Of a stretch of 64,000 nucleotides of DNA, positions 1 through 8,638 are shown piece by piece. Source of the stretch: Streptomyces sp. AM 2-1-1. Its GTDB lineage: Bacteria > Actinomycetota > Actinomycetes > Streptomycetales > Streptomycetaceae. The DNA lies in contig NZ_CP119147.1 of NCBI RefSeq assembly GCF_029167645.1, positions 930,001-994,000 of the forward strand, in the 5' to 3' direction. The position numbers and the translations under genes are program-made. The notes under the pieces were generated by a model that had not been told where the DNA came from, searched no databases, and was given only the letters and a program-made list of their open reading frames with translations. Positions within the stretch are counted from its first letter, which is position 1; each line of letters begins with the position of its first letter.

Positions 1-28
1 ACTGAGCCGAGCCACAGGAGAAGCCGTC

Positions 29-1234
29 ATGACGCGACTCGCCCGGACCGCAGGTCTGACCGACGTACAGCAGGAAATCCTGTCCACCGTGAGGGACTTC
101 GTCGACAAGGAGATCATCCCGGTCGCCACCGCCCTGGAGCACCGCGACGAGTACCCCACCGAGATCGTCGAGGGTCTCAAGGAGTTGGGCCTCTTCGGGC
201 TGATGATCCCGGAGGAGTACGGCGGGCTGGGCGAGTCGCTGCTCACCTACGCGCTGTGCGTGGAGGAGATCGCGCGCGGCTGGATGAGCGTGTCGGGGAT
301 CATCAACACGCACTTCATCGTGGCGTACATGCTCAAGCAGCACGGCACGCAGGAGCAGAAGGACACGTTCCTGCCGCGGATGGCGCTGGGCGAGGTGCGG
401 GGCGCCTTCTCGATGTCGGAGCCGGCTCTCGGCTCCGACGTGTCGGCGATCACCTCCAAGGGGGTCAGGGAAGGGGACGAGTACGTCCTCGACGGCCAGA
501 AGATGTGGCTCACCAACGGCGGCACGTCGACGCTGGTGGCCGTTCTCTGCCGGAGTGACGAAGGACACCCCGAGGGCACGGCCCCGCACAAGTCGATGAC
601 GACCTTCCTGGTGGAGAAGGAGGCCGGCTTCGGCGAGGTCAGGCCCGGCCTCACCATCCCCGGGAAGATCGACAAGATGGGGTACAAGGGCGTCGACACC
701 ACGGAACTCATCATGGACGGACTGCGCATTCCGGCCAATCGGGTCCTCGGTGGCACCACCGGCCGAGGGTTTTACCAAATGATGGACGGAGTCGAGGTGG
801 GACGGGTCAACGTGGCGGCTCGTGGCTGTGGCGTCGCTCAGCGTGCATTCGAATTGGGCGTTTCCTACGCGCAGCAGCGCCAGACCTTCGGAAAACCGAT
901 CGCCCAGCACCAGGCCATCCAGTTCAAATTGGCCGAAATGGCCACCAAGGTCGAAGCGGCGCATGCCATGATGGTAAACGCGGCCCGCAAAAAGGACTCC
1001 GGGGAACGTAACGACCTGGAGGCAGGGATGGCGAAGTACCTCGCCTCCGAATACTGCAAGGAAGTCGTCGAAGACGCCTTCCGCATCCACGGCGGTTACG
1101 GCTTCTCCAAGGAGTACGAGATCGAGCGCCTCTACCGCGAGGCTCCGATGCTGCTGATCGGTGAGGGTACCGCCGAGATCCAGAAGATGATCATTGGCCG
1201 CCGACTGCTGGAGGAGTACCGCTTGCAGGGCTGA
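29..1234 (+). CDS. Acyl-CoA dehydrogenase, probably methylsuccinyl-CoA dehydrogenase
   Basis: A 401-residue FAD-dependent acyl-CoA dehydrogenase, which puts an alpha,beta double bond into an acyl-CoA. It is full length for the family. The signature FSMSEPALGSD begins at residue 127, and the C-terminal GEGTAEIQ puts Glu379 where short-chain members keep the catalytic base. An aggag ribosome site lies 8 bases before the ATG. The TGA at 3-5 may end an upstream gene. In streptomycetes an acyl-CoA dehydrogenase next to psd-pssA usually belongs to the ethylmalonyl-CoA pathway cluster, so methylsuccinyl-CoA dehydrogenase is the best guess. That is inferred from remembered gene order, because the partner genes lie outside the window. 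A general fatty acyl-CoA dehydrogenase is the alternative. Confidence 0.93.
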   Translation: MTRLARTAGLTDVQQEILSTVRDFVDKEIIPVATALEHRDEYPTEIVEGLKELGLFGLMIPEEYGGLGESLLTYALCVEEIARGWMSVSGIINTHFIVAYMLKQHGTQEQKDTFLPRMALGEVRGAFSMSEPALGSDVSAITSKGVREGDEYVLDGQKMWLTNGGTSTLVAVLCRSDEGHPEGTAPHKSMTTFLVEKEAGFGEVRPGLTIPGKIDKMGYKGVDTTELIMDGLRIPANRVLGGTTGRGFYQMMDGVEVGRVNVAARGCGVAQRAFELGVSYAQQRQTFGKPIAQHQAIQFKLAEMATKVEAAHAMMVNAARKKDSGERNDLEAGMAKYLASEYCKEVVEDAFRIHGGYGFSKEYEIERLYREAPMLLIGEGTAEIQKMIIGRRLLEEYRLQG

Positions 1235-1414
1235 TTGCCCCTTGAGTGGTGGTTTGACCGCGAAGAAGATCACATCCAGTGATCCTCGGGCGGGGTCCCG
1301 CAGCTGTCCGACTCGGGTGCTGGCTTGCCCAGTTGTGGCCACCAACCGATAGCATCGACGGAAAGCCGCCGTCCCCCGTTGCCAGCGCGGCATCATCCGC
1401 TACGAAGGTCATTC

Positions 1415-2062
1415 ATGCCCGACAGCCCTACCTCCGCACACCGCGGCGGGGTCCGCATCGCTCGCGGAGCCTCGCCGTGGCTCCTCCCGACCGTCGCCAC
1501 CGCGGCGCTCAGCCTGACCCGGGCGCGCACGTCCGGCCGCTGGGCCGCCGTCGCCGTACCCGCCACCGCGCTCGCGGCGGGCATGCTGTGGTTCTTCCGC
1601 GACCCCGAGCGTGAGATCACGCAGGGCCGGGTGATCTCCCCGGCCGACGGTGTGGTGCAGAGCATCATGCCGTGGAAGGACGGGCGCACCCGCGTCGCGA
1701 TCTTCATGAGCCCGCTCAACGTCCACGTCAACCGCGCTCCGCTGGCCGGTACCGTGACGTCGGTCGAGCACGTTCCGGGCGGGTTCGTCCCGGCGTTCAA
1801 CAAGGAGAGCGAGAACAACGAGCGCGTCGTCTGGCACTTCGACACCGAGCTCGGCGACATCGAGATGATCCAGATCGCCGGCGCCGTCGCGCGCCGCATC
1901 GTGCCCTACCTCCCCGAGGGCACCAAGGTCGAGCAGGGTGAGCGCATCGGTCTGATCCGCTTCGGCTCGCGCGTGGACATCTACCTGCCGGAAGGGGTCG
2001 AGGTCGCGGTCGAGGTCGGCCAGGCCACCACCGCGGGGGTGACTCGAATTGACCGTGATTGA
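1415..2062 (+). CDS. psd: Phosphatidylserine decarboxylase proenzyme
   Basis: Decarboxylates phosphatidylserine to phosphatidylethanolamine at the membrane. At 215 residues it is the short bacterial form. Hydrophobic segments lie at about residues 22-37 and 46-61. The C-terminal RFGSRVD motif holds the Gly184-Ser185 pair where the proenzyme cuts itself to form the pyruvoyl group. The ATG at 1415 is chosen because it has a gaagg ribosome site and the in-frame sequence upstream (from 1325) has non-coding composition. The 3' end overlaps pssA by 14 bases, so the two enzymes that make phosphatidylethanolamine from CDP-diacylglycerol are translationally coupled. The 180 bases before the gene hold its promoter region, with a possible TTGCCC/TAGCAT pair at 1325-1355 whose 19-base spacing is poor. 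Confidence 0.95.
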   Translation: MPDSPTSAHRGGVRIARGASPWLLPTVATAALSLTRARTSGRWAAVAVPATALAAGMLWFFRDPEREITQGRVISPADGVVQSIMPWKDGRTRVAIFMSPLNVHVNRAPLAGTVTSVEHVPGGFVPAFNKESENNERVVWHFDTELGDIEMIQIAGAVARRIVPYLPEGTKVEQGERIGLIRFGSRVDIYLPEGVEVAVEVGQATTAGVTRIDRD

Positions 2063-2912
2063 TCCGGACACCCAGGCCGACTGGGTGCCCGAGGCCGCCG
2101 GGGACGGCGACGAGGACGGCACTCAGGACATGCCCCTCTCCATGCGCCTGTCGATAGCGGACACCCTCACGCTCGGCAACGCCACCTGCGGGTTCATGGC
2201 GGTCTACTTCACCACCACGGGCATCCTGATCCCGCATCTCACGGGCAGTGACGAGTCGGGGATGGCGCGTCACTCGGCGGCCACCGCGGTGATCCTGATG
2301 CTGATGGCCGCCGTCTTCGACCTCTTCGACGGTCTGGTCGCCCGCAAGCTGCGGTCGTCGCCGATGGGTGCGGAGCTGGACAACCTCTCCGACCTCATCA
2401 GCTTCGGTCTCGCCCCGGCGTACTTCGTCCTCGTCTACGGGATGGTCGCGGACGACGCGCACCAGCGGGTCTCGGCGCTCGCCGCGATCGTGGTGCTGCT
2501 GGCGGTGGTGCTGCGGCTTGCGCGGTTCTCCTGCGTGACCCTGAAGGACGGCATGTTCCAGGGCATGCCGAGCCCTTTCGGAGCGCTGACGGTCGTCTCC
2601 ATCGTGCTCCTGGAGCTGCCCTTCGTGCCCACCCTCCTCGCGATCGTCGGGGTGGCGTGGCTGATGGTCAGCAGGGTCGAGTACCCGAAGCCGCGCGGTG
2701 TGCTCGCGGTGGCGATGCTCGGCTGGATCGTGGCCGCGATGGGGCTCCTGGTCGCGTGGGCGTTCGACGCTCCGGGCGGTCAGCTGCTGCTCCAGACCGG
2801 CTGTGCGCTGCAGGTCGTGCTGGGCGCGGTGATCCCGCTCTTCGCGACCGCGCGGCGCGTGAACACCTTCCGCGGCAACCGGCGCGAGGCCCGCGCGGCC
2901 CAGCTGCCGTAA
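2049..2912 (+). CDS. pssA: CDP-diacylglycerol--serine O-phosphatidyltransferase
   Basis: An integral membrane enzyme that joins serine to CDP-diacylglycerol, making the phosphatidylserine used by the preceding decarboxylase. The CDP-alcohol phosphotransferase signature is complete: DGLVAR from residue 94, then the spaced Gly, Asp and Asp (MGAELDNLSD). Several hydrophobic helices follow. The start taken here is a TTG inside the end of psd. A GTG at 2055 and an ATG at 2130 (MPLSMRLS) are also possible, because the first 27 residues are acidic and outside the conserved fold. A very strong hairpin follows directly after the stop codon. Confidence 0.93.
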   Translation: MTVIDPDTQADWVPEAAGDGDEDGTQDMPLSMRLSIADTLTLGNATCGFMAVYFTTTGILIPHLTGSDESGMARHSAATAVILMLMAAVFDLFDGLVARKLRSSPMGAELDNLSDLISFGLAPAYFVLVYGMVADDAHQRVSALAAIVVLLAVVLRLARFSCVTLKDGMFQGMPSPFGALTVVSIVLLELPFVPTLLAIVGVAWLMVSRVEYPKPRGVLAVAMLGWIVAAMGLLVAWAFDAPGGQLLLQTGCALQVVLGAVIPLFATARRVNTFRGNRREARAAQLP

Positions 2913-2918
2913 CCTCCG

Positions 2919-2978
2919 CCCCGGACGCACGAGTGGCCCGGATGCCGATGAGCATCCGGGCCACTCGTGCGTCCGGGG
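2919..2978. terminator. Perfect 27-bp inverted repeat terminator
   Basis: Arms 2919-2945 and 2952-2978 are exact reverse complements of 27 bases around a 6-base loop (cgatga), 7 bases after the pssA stop. There is no T run, which is usual for streptomycete terminators. It should stop psd-pssA transcription and, being symmetric, also transcription arriving from the right. Confidence 0.85.
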
Positions 2979-3004
2979 CCACTCTGCCCGTCCGGCCGGC
3001 GAAG

Positions 3005-3065
3005 GCCCTCGGACCCCGACGGCGGCCCCGCCAAGACTCGGGGCCGCCGTAAGGGGTCCGAGGGC
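3005..3065. terminator. Second hairpin terminator, facing the SRPBCC gene
   Basis: Arms 3005-3030 and 3039-3065 pair almost perfectly (one base bulged) around an 8-base loop. It sits 11 bases beyond the stop of the minus-strand gene at 3077-3535, so it most likely ends that gene. With the neighbouring hairpin it separates two convergent units. Confidence 0.8.
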
Positions 3066-3076
3066 CGCGTCGGGGC

Positions 3077-3535
3077 TCAGCGGCTCGGGACGGCGGCCTC
3101 CACCGCCTTCTTGATGCGGAGGCCGAAGGCCGGAGCGTCCTTCCGCGCGGCCCTGACCGCGAATCCGACCAGCAGCTTGCCGACGCCGCGGCCTTCGAGG
3201 ACGTTGAAGATCCGCACCCGGGTACGCCCGTCCGCGAGGGCCTCCAGGTCGTACCCGCCGTCCGCGGCGGCGACGGTGTTCCTCGACTTCTCCTGCCAGC
3301 GGAGCCGGGTCGGAGCCACCAGTTCCGTGATGGCGAATTCCCGCTCGGTGGTCATTCCGGCGTCCCTGACCGTCGAGCGGAACACCGTGCCGACGACCGT
3401 GGGACCGACCGGGGTCTTCTCGATCCTCCGCACGCGGGGGCTGAAGTCCCTGTCGTTCTCGCCGTCGGCGAGATAGGCGAAGACGTCGTCGATCGGGCGG
3501 TCGATCTCGGCGATCGCCTCGAATTGCGTGGCCAT
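3077..3535 (-). CDS. SRPBCC (START-like) family protein
   Basis: A 152-residue polyketide cyclase/dehydrase-type (SRPBCC) protein. It begins MATQFEAIAEIDRPIDDVFA, the usual first strand plus the helix entry of this hydrophobic-pocket fold, and is close to the usual single-domain length. The family binds lipids or other small hydrophobic ligands. No catalytic motif identifies a reaction. The ATG at 3535 has a strong ggagga ribosome site; the longer open frame upstream has no coding character. It is probably a single-gene unit ending at the hairpin 3005-3065. Ligand unknown. Confidence 0.85.
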   Translation of the reverse strand: MATQFEAIAEIDRPIDDVFAYLADGENDRDFSPRVRRIEKTPVGPTVVGTVFRSTVRDAGMTTEREFAITELVAPTRLRWQEKSRNTVAAADGGYDLEALADGRTRVRIFNVLEGRGVGKLLVGFAVRAARKDAPAFGLRIKKAVEAAVPSR

Positions 3536-3669
3536 GGGTTCCTCCTCGGGGAATGCGCCCAGTCTTCGGGGCGCACTCCCCCGCCGCACCCGGAACGGCT
3601 GCCTCCGGGTGGCCGCCGTCGCGCACCCACCGGGAAGTGCGGGACCGGCGGCCGTGGCGTCCGGCGGGG

Positions 3670-3936
3670 TCAGCCGAGTACCTCGTGGCGGAAGCACCAG
3701 CGCCACTCCTCGCCCGGCTCGTGGGAACGCACGACGGGGTGGCCGGTGTCCGTGAAGTGGGCGGTCGCGTGCCGCAGCGGGGAGCTGTCGCAGCAGGCCA
3801 CGCGGCCGCAGGTCAGACAGAGCCGCAGATGCACCCAGTCGTCCCGGCCGGCGGCCAGGCAGTCGCCGCAGGCGTCGGCAGGAGGGGCGGGGGCGGTGTC
3901 CGGACTCGCCCGGTCCAGATCGTCGCAGAGGGCCAT
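3670..3936 (-). CDS. UBP-type zinc finger protein
   Basis: A small 88-residue protein made almost entirely of a UBP-type zinc finger. Paired cysteines CGDC and CLTCGRVACC are followed by the spaced histidines of HATAHF, GHPVV and SHEPGE, then WCFRHEV. In eukaryotes this fold binds the C-terminus of ubiquitin. In actinobacteria stand-alone copies are common and their partner is unknown. The start is the ATG at 3936; the frame stays open far upstream but reads as the antisense of the MFS gene. It is divergent from that transporter with 99 bases between the two start codons. Confidence 0.82.
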   Translation of the reverse strand: MALCDDLDRASPDTAPAPPADACGDCLAAGRDDWVHLRLCLTCGRVACCDSSPLRHATAHFTDTGHPVVRSHEPGEEWRWCFRHEVLG

Positions 3937-4035
3937 GTGCCGAGCGTACGACCGTGTCCGCCGGGCGGCAGGGCGTGGGGACTTCGCGCGGACCCCGTGC
4001 ACGAGGGCCGGGGTCGTACTGGTTCCCTTGTGTCC

Positions 4036-5271
4036 ATGGTCGATCAGCCCTCCGCCGCGGACGCGGTACGCGGTCGCGCACCGTCCGTGACGGCTTCTCC
4101 CCCGCGCGGTATGAACCGCGGCCTCACCCTGCTGTTCGCGGTGGCCGCCGGCGCCGCGGTCGGCAACCTGTACTGGGCGCAGCCCCTGCTGGACACGATC
4201 GGGCGTTCCCTGCGCATCAGCCCCGGCGCGGCCGGACTTCTGGTCACCCTCACGCAGATCGGCTACGCGCTCGGAGCGTTCCTGGTGGTGCCGCTCGGCG
4301 ACCGGCTCGACCGTCGCCGTCTCATTCCGGCGGTCATGCTGGCGTCCGCCGTCGCCCTGGCGGCCTGTGCGGCGGCGCCGGGCTTCGGTGTGCTGCTGGT
4401 CGCGCTCGCGCTGGTGGGGCTGACCACGGTGGCCGGGCAGCTCCTCGTCCCGCTGGCGGGTGATCTGGCCGATGACGATCAGCGCGGCCGCGTCGTCGGT
4501 ACCGTCGTCTCCGGCATCCTCAGCGGGATCCTCGTCTCGCGCACGATCAGCGGGATGGTGGCCGACGCGTTCGGCTGGCGTGCGGTCTACGGGGTGGCGG
4601 CGGTGCTGACGGTGGTCCTCGCCGCGGTGCTGGCGCGGGTGCTGCCGACGGTCCCGTCCAAGGCGCCGGTCGGCTATGCGGCGCTCCTGAAGTCGGTCCT
4701 CACCACGGTGGGGCGGCACCGGACGGTACGGATCACGCTCGCCCTGGGCGCCCTCTGCATGATGGTGTTCACCATGTTCTGGACGTCCCTGACGTTCCTC
4801 CTCAGCAGCGCCCCGTTCGACTACTCGGTGACGCGGATCGGGCTGGTCGGGCTCGTCGGCCTCGCGGGCGCGCTCGCCGCCCAGCGGGCCGGTCGCCTGC
4901 ACGACCGGGGATGGTCGGTGGGCGGCACCGGTGCGGCCCTGCTGCTGGCGCTGGCCTCGGTCGCGCTCGCCGGATTCGGCGGCCGTTCGATCGTCGTCGT
5001 ACTGATCGCGGTCCTGCTGCTGGACGTGGGTGTCCAGGGGTGCAACGTCCTCGGCCAGACCCGGCTGATGAGCGTGGAACCGCAGAGCCGCAGCCGGCTG
5101 AACACGGCCTTCGTCACCGGTAACTTCCTCGGCGGCACGATCGGTTCGGCGCTGGCGTCCGTCCTCTGGCAGAGCGGCGGTTGGGGTGGGGTGATGGGGG
5201 GCGCCGGGTTCCTCCTCGCCCTCGCGCTGACCGTCTGGGCGGCCGCCCGGCGGACGCTGTCCGCTGTCTGA
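4036..5271 (+). CDS. MFS transporter, drug/metabolite exporter type
   Basis: A 411-residue major facilitator with about 12 hydrophobic helices in two halves. After a hydrophilic N-terminus of about 25 residues comes MNRGLTLLFAVAAG. The loop between helices 2 and 3 holds the GDRLDRRR version of the MFS A motif (DRxGRR). The layout resembles proton-coupled drug or sugar exporters of the arabinose-efflux group. The ATG at 4036 is used; an internal ATG near 4111 would drop the N-terminal tail. No regulator adjoins it, so the substrate cannot be inferred. A 16-bp hairpin follows. Confidence 0.88.
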   Translation: MVDQPSAADAVRGRAPSVTASPPRGMNRGLTLLFAVAAGAAVGNLYWAQPLLDTIGRSLRISPGAAGLLVTLTQIGYALGAFLVVPLGDRLDRRRLIPAVMLASAVALAACAAAPGFGVLLVALALVGLTTVAGQLLVPLAGDLADDDQRGRVVGTVVSGILSGILVSRTISGMVADAFGWRAVYGVAAVLTVVLAAVLARVLPTVPSKAPVGYAALLKSVLTTVGRHRTVRITLALGALCMMVFTMFWTSLTFLLSSAPFDYSVTRIGLVGLVGLAGALAAQRAGRLHDRGWSVGGTGAALLLALASVALAGFGGRSIVVVLIAVLLLDVGVQGCNVLGQTRLMSVEPQSRSRLNTAFVTGNFLGGTIGSALASVLWQSGGWGGVMGGAGFLLALALTVWAAARRTLSAV

Positions 5272-5290
5272 CCCCGGGCCGGACGCGGCC

Positions 5291-5330
5291 GCGCGCTGAA
5301 GGGCCCGGGATCGTGGGCCCTTCAGCGCGC
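5291..5330. terminator. Bidirectional hairpin terminator
   Basis: Arms 5291-5306 and 5315-5330 are exact 16-base reverse complements around an 8-base loop. It lies 20 bases after the MFS stop and 36 bases after the end of the minus-strand liv operon, so it serves both convergent units. Confidence 0.85.
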
Positions 5331-5365
5331 GGTGGCGGTCAGCGGTGTCGCCGCGGGGAGCGCGG

Positions 5366-6616
5366 CTACTTCAGGGTGTACGACTCGGCGGCCGGCGAGA
5401 CCGCCGCCGGGCGCACCACGACGAGCCCGCCCGGGGCCTTCGCGTCGGGCTTCAGGATGACGCTCTGCCGGGTGGAGGGCGCCTTCGGGTCGGTGAAGTC
5501 GTGGGAGATCCCGAAGTCGCTGCCGTACCCCGTGATGGTGAGCAGCGCCTTGTCGACGCCCTCGCGGGTGAGGTCCTTGGCGTCGCAGGCCTTCTTCAGG
5601 GCCTCGCCGTACACGGAGGCGGCGGTCCAGCCGGCGACGACGCCGTTGTCCAGGCCGTCCTTCGGGTACGCGGCGGCGTACTCCTTGGCCAGCTTCGAGG
5701 GTCCGGCGCCCGGGTCGCCGATGGGCAGGGTGGAGGCGGCCACGTAGTAGTCGCCGAGCAGCGCGGGGCCGGCCTGGGTCGCGAGCAGTTGCGGGGCGAA
5801 GGCGGAGTTGTTGCCGACCACCGGGACCTTGAAGCCGGTCGCCGCGGCGACGCCGACCAGGGAGGCCGCCTGGCGGGGGCCGGCGCTGACGATGATCGCC
5901 TTGACGCCCGCCTGCTTGAGGGCGGAGACCTGGGCGGTCATGTCGTTGTCGGTCGGCTTGATCTTCTGCTCGACGACGGTGAGGCCGGCCTGCTGGGCCG
6001 CGTACTTGGCTCCGGCGAGCGCGTTCTCGCCGTAGTCGCCCTCGAAGTACACCTGGCCGATCTTGTCGCCCTTGGCGATGCGCTTCTCGCTGACCAGGTA
6101 GTCGACCAGGTTGATCGTCTCGATGTCGTACGTGGCGCCGATGACGCGGACGTACGGCGAGCCGAGCAGGTTGGCCGACCACGCCTGCGGCAGCACCACA
6201 CCGTGGTCCTGACCGTCGATGCGCTGCTCGACGGCGGCGACGAACGGCGAGCCGATGAACTGGGTGAAGCCGAGGACGTCGGGCTCGAGCTCGGTGTAGG
6301 CGGCGATGGCCTTCTGCGGGTCGTAGCCGTGGTCGCGGACGGTCAGTTCGATCTTCCGGTCGCAGATGCCGCCGGCGGCGTTGGTCTGCTTGACCCAGAG
6401 CTGCTGGGCCTGGGTGACGCTCTTGCCGAGGGAGGCGTAAACCCCGGTCATGTCGGTCAGCGAGCCGAGGGTGATGGCCGATTCGGTGACGCCCTGGCCG
6501 GTCTTGACGCCGCCCTTGTCCGCCTCGGTGTCCTTCCCTTCGGTGGCTTTTCCGCTGCACCCCGCGAGGGTGAGGGCGAGAGCCGCCACAACGGCTCCGA
6601 GCACACGCTTTCTCAT
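5366..6616 (-). CDS. Branched-chain-amino-acid-type ABC transporter, substrate-binding lipoprotein
   Basis: A 416-residue periplasmic-binding-type protein (LivJ/AmiC, type 1 fold) tethered outside the membrane. The N-terminus MRKRVLGAVVAALALTLAGC is a lipoprotein signal with the lipobox LAGC at residues 17-20. The mature part starts with a charged linker and then the fold (ITLGSLTDMTGVYASLGKS). It is the last gene of a five-gene importer operon and overlaps the LivM-type permease by 4 bases. Substrates of this family include leucine, isoleucine and valine, but also amides, urea and aromatic acids, so the true ligand is open. Confidence 0.93.
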   Translation of the reverse strand: MRKRVLGAVVAALALTLAGCSGKATEGKDTEADKGGVKTGQGVTESAITLGSLTDMTGVYASLGKSVTQAQQLWVKQTNAAGGICDRKIELTVRDHGYDPQKAIAAYTELEPDVLGFTQFIGSPFVAAVEQRIDGQDHGVVLPQAWSANLLGSPYVRVIGATYDIETINLVDYLVSEKRIAKGDKIGQVYFEGDYGENALAGAKYAAQQAGLTVVEQKIKPTDNDMTAQVSALKQAGVKAIIVSAGPRQAASLVGVAAATGFKVPVVGNNSAFAPQLLATQAGPALLGDYYVAASTLPIGDPGAGPSKLAKEYAAAYPKDGLDNGVVAGWTAASVYGEALKKACDAKDLTREGVDKALLTITGYGSDFGISHDFTDPKAPSTRQSVILKPDAKAPGGLVVVRPAAVSPAAESYTLK

Positions 6617-7755
6617 TTCTTCTCCCCTGATTTCTTCGGACGCGTAAGGCCGCCGGGCATGAACAGGACCACCGCGACGATCGCGGCGCCGTAGAGATAG
6701 CGGGACGCCTCACCGGGTGCGATACCGCCCGTACCGGGGGCGGAGACCAGCGGGAGGGACTCGCTGTAGTGGGTGAGCACCTGCGGGAGCAGGGAGACGA
6801 AGGCGGCGCCGACCACCGCGCCGGCGACGCTGCCGAGACCGCCGATGACGATCATGGCGAGGTACTCGAGCGAGAGGACCATGCCGAAGTACTCGGGGAC
6901 GGTCCGCTGGAAGACCAGCGCGAGCAGCACGCCCGCCAGGCCCGCGTACATGGACGAGAGGACGAAGACCCCGGCGCGGTACCGGGCGACCGGGACGCCC
7001 ATCACCCCTGCGGCGATGCGGTGGTCCCGGATGGCGTTGAGGGCCCGGCCGGGCCGGCCGCGCAGCACGCCGCGGGCGAACAGGCCGCTGAGCAGGAGGA
7101 CGGCGAGGGCGAGGTACCAGAGCTTCTCGGAGGATTCGAACGGCACGGCGGCGACGAGGAGTTCGGAGTCGTCGAAGGTGAACCCGAAGAGCGACAGCGG
7201 GGGCACGGCACGGCCGTTGAAGCCGCCGGTGAGCGAGCCCGCGTTGAACAGCACGTGCTGGCCGATGAAGATGAGCGCGAGGGTGGCGATGCCGAGGTAG
7301 GCGCCGCGCAGCCGGCTCGCGATCGGGCTGAAGATCCCCCCGGCCACTCCGGCCAGCGCCACGGCGAGGATTGCCGCGAGCCAGGTCGGCAGGCCGAGTC
7401 CGGTCAGGCTGTGGCCGTTCTCGTTGCTCGACCCACCGGCCAGGACGCAGTATCCGTACGCGCCGACGGCGAGGAAGAAGGCGTGCCCCATGGAGAGCTG
7501 CCCGGTCGCGCCGGTCAGCAGGTTGATCCCGATCGCGCCGATCGCGGCGGCCATGGCGAACAGTCCGGCCTGGAGCCAGAAGCGGTCCAGGTAGAACGGG
7601 AACACCAGCAGCAGCACCGAGCCGGCGAGCCAGAGGTAGGGGCGCGGGCGGCGCGCGTAGGCGCCGTACGCGCGGGCCGAGGGGGTCGTGATGCCCGGAG
7701 CGGCGGACGGGGTGACCGCCCGGTCGCGCGGGACGTCCGGCGTGGTCTCAGACAC
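6613..7755 (-). CDS. Branched-chain-amino-acid-type ABC transporter permease (LivM type)
   Basis: A 380-residue integral membrane permease. After about 45 hydrophilic residues come many hydrophobic helices, including the LivM signature region around INLLTGATGQLSMGHAFFLA. It pairs with the LivH-type permease to form the channel of the importer. Both ends overlap neighbours (8 bases with LivH, 4 bases with the binding protein), which indicates translational coupling and equal expression. Confidence 0.93.
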   Translation of the reverse strand: MSETTPDVPRDRAVTPSAAPGITTPSARAYGAYARRPRPYLWLAGSVLLLVFPFYLDRFWLQAGLFAMAAAIGAIGINLLTGATGQLSMGHAFFLAVGAYGYCVLAGGSSNENGHSLTGLGLPTWLAAILAVALAGVAGGIFSPIASRLRGAYLGIATLALIFIGQHVLFNAGSLTGGFNGRAVPPLSLFGFTFDDSELLVAAVPFESSEKLWYLALAVLLLSGLFARGVLRGRPGRALNAIRDHRIAAGVMGVPVARYRAGVFVLSSMYAGLAGVLLALVFQRTVPEYFGMVLSLEYLAMIVIGGLGSVAGAVVGAAFVSLLPQVLTHYSESLPLVSAPGTGGIAPGEASRYLYGAAIVAVVLFMPGGLTRPKKSGEKK

Positions 7756-8638
7756 GGGCCGGCTCCTTCGTACCGAAGAGTCCGGCGGGCCTGATCAGCA
7801 GGACGATCAGCATCACCAGGTAGGGGGCGAGGTCGCCGATGCCCCGTCCGAGGAAGGAGAGGTCGCTCTGGTAACCGGTGGCGAAGGACTCGGTGACGCC
7901 GACGAGGAGTCCGCCGGCGAGGGCCCCGGTGGTCGAGTCGAGGCCGCCGAGGATCGCCGCGGGGAACGCCTTGAGGGCGGCGAGGGAGGTGGCCCGTTCG
8001 AGTCCGGGGGTGGGGAAGACGGTGAGGAAGAGGGCGGCGACGGCGGCGAGGGCCCCGGCGACCGCCCATGCGGCGAGGGAGACCCGGCCGAGCCTGATGC
8101 CCATGAGGGCTGCGGTCGGCGGGTTCTCCGCGGCGGCCCGCATCGACACGCCCCAGGAGGTGAAGCGGAAGGCGAGCAGGAACGCGGTGATGAGCAGCGC
8201 GGCGGCGACGAACGCGGCGATCCTCGTCTGGGCGAGGGTGACCCCGCCGACGGTGACGACGCCGTCGCCCCAGGGATCGCCGAGCGGGAGTACGTCCGTG
8301 CCCATGCGCCGGGTCAGTTCGGTGGTGAGCAGGATGTCGACGCCGATGGTGACGATCGCCAGCACACTGTGGTCGCTGCCCCGGTAGCGGCGCATGACGA
8401 GGAACTCGACGGCGGCGCCTACGACCGCCGCGCCGGCGATGCCGACGGCGAGGGCAGGCCAGAAGCCGATGTCGTCGTGGAGCACCGCGGTGACGTATCC
8501 GCCCGCCAGGAGCAGGGAGGCGTGCGCGAAGTTGACGACCTCGGTCGCCTTGAAGATGACGACGAAACCGAGGGCGATGAGGGCGTAGACCGATCCGATG
8601 GAGAGGCCGCCCAGGAGGAGTTCGACGAAGGTGGTCAT
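7748..8638 (-). CDS. Branched-chain-amino-acid-type ABC transporter permease (LivH type)
   Basis: A 296-residue permease of the LivH family. It opens with ELLLGGLSIGSVYALIALG, the characteristic first helix, and has about eight hydrophobic helices. It forms the channel with the LivM-type permease. Its start overlaps the LivG-type ATPase gene by 4 bases and its end overlaps LivM by 8. Confidence 0.93.
   Translation of the reverse strand: MTTFVELLLGGLSIGSVYALIALGFVVIFKATEVVNFAHASLLLAGGYVTAVLHDDIGFWPALAVGIAGAAVVGAAVEFLVMRRYRGSDHSVLAIVTIGVDILLTTELTRRMGTDVLPLGDPWGDGVVTVGGVTLAQTRIAAFVAAALLITAFLLAFRFTSWGVSMRAAAENPPTAALMGIRLGRVSLAAWAVAGALAAVAALFLTVFPTPGLERATSLAALKAFPAAILGGLDSTTGALAGGLLVGVTESFATGYQSDLSFLGRGIGDLAPYLVMLIVLLIRPAGLFGTKEPARV

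Noticed and set aside
1323..1414. Start of psd at 1325
   Set aside because: The extra 30 residues are not conserved-looking, and the ATG at 1415 has a better ribosome site.
1797..3626. 609-residue open frame on the minus strand across psd, pssA and the SRPBCC gene
   Set aside because: It runs antisense to two clear genes, is rich in Arg/His/Gly and has no family features; it is a by-product of high GC.
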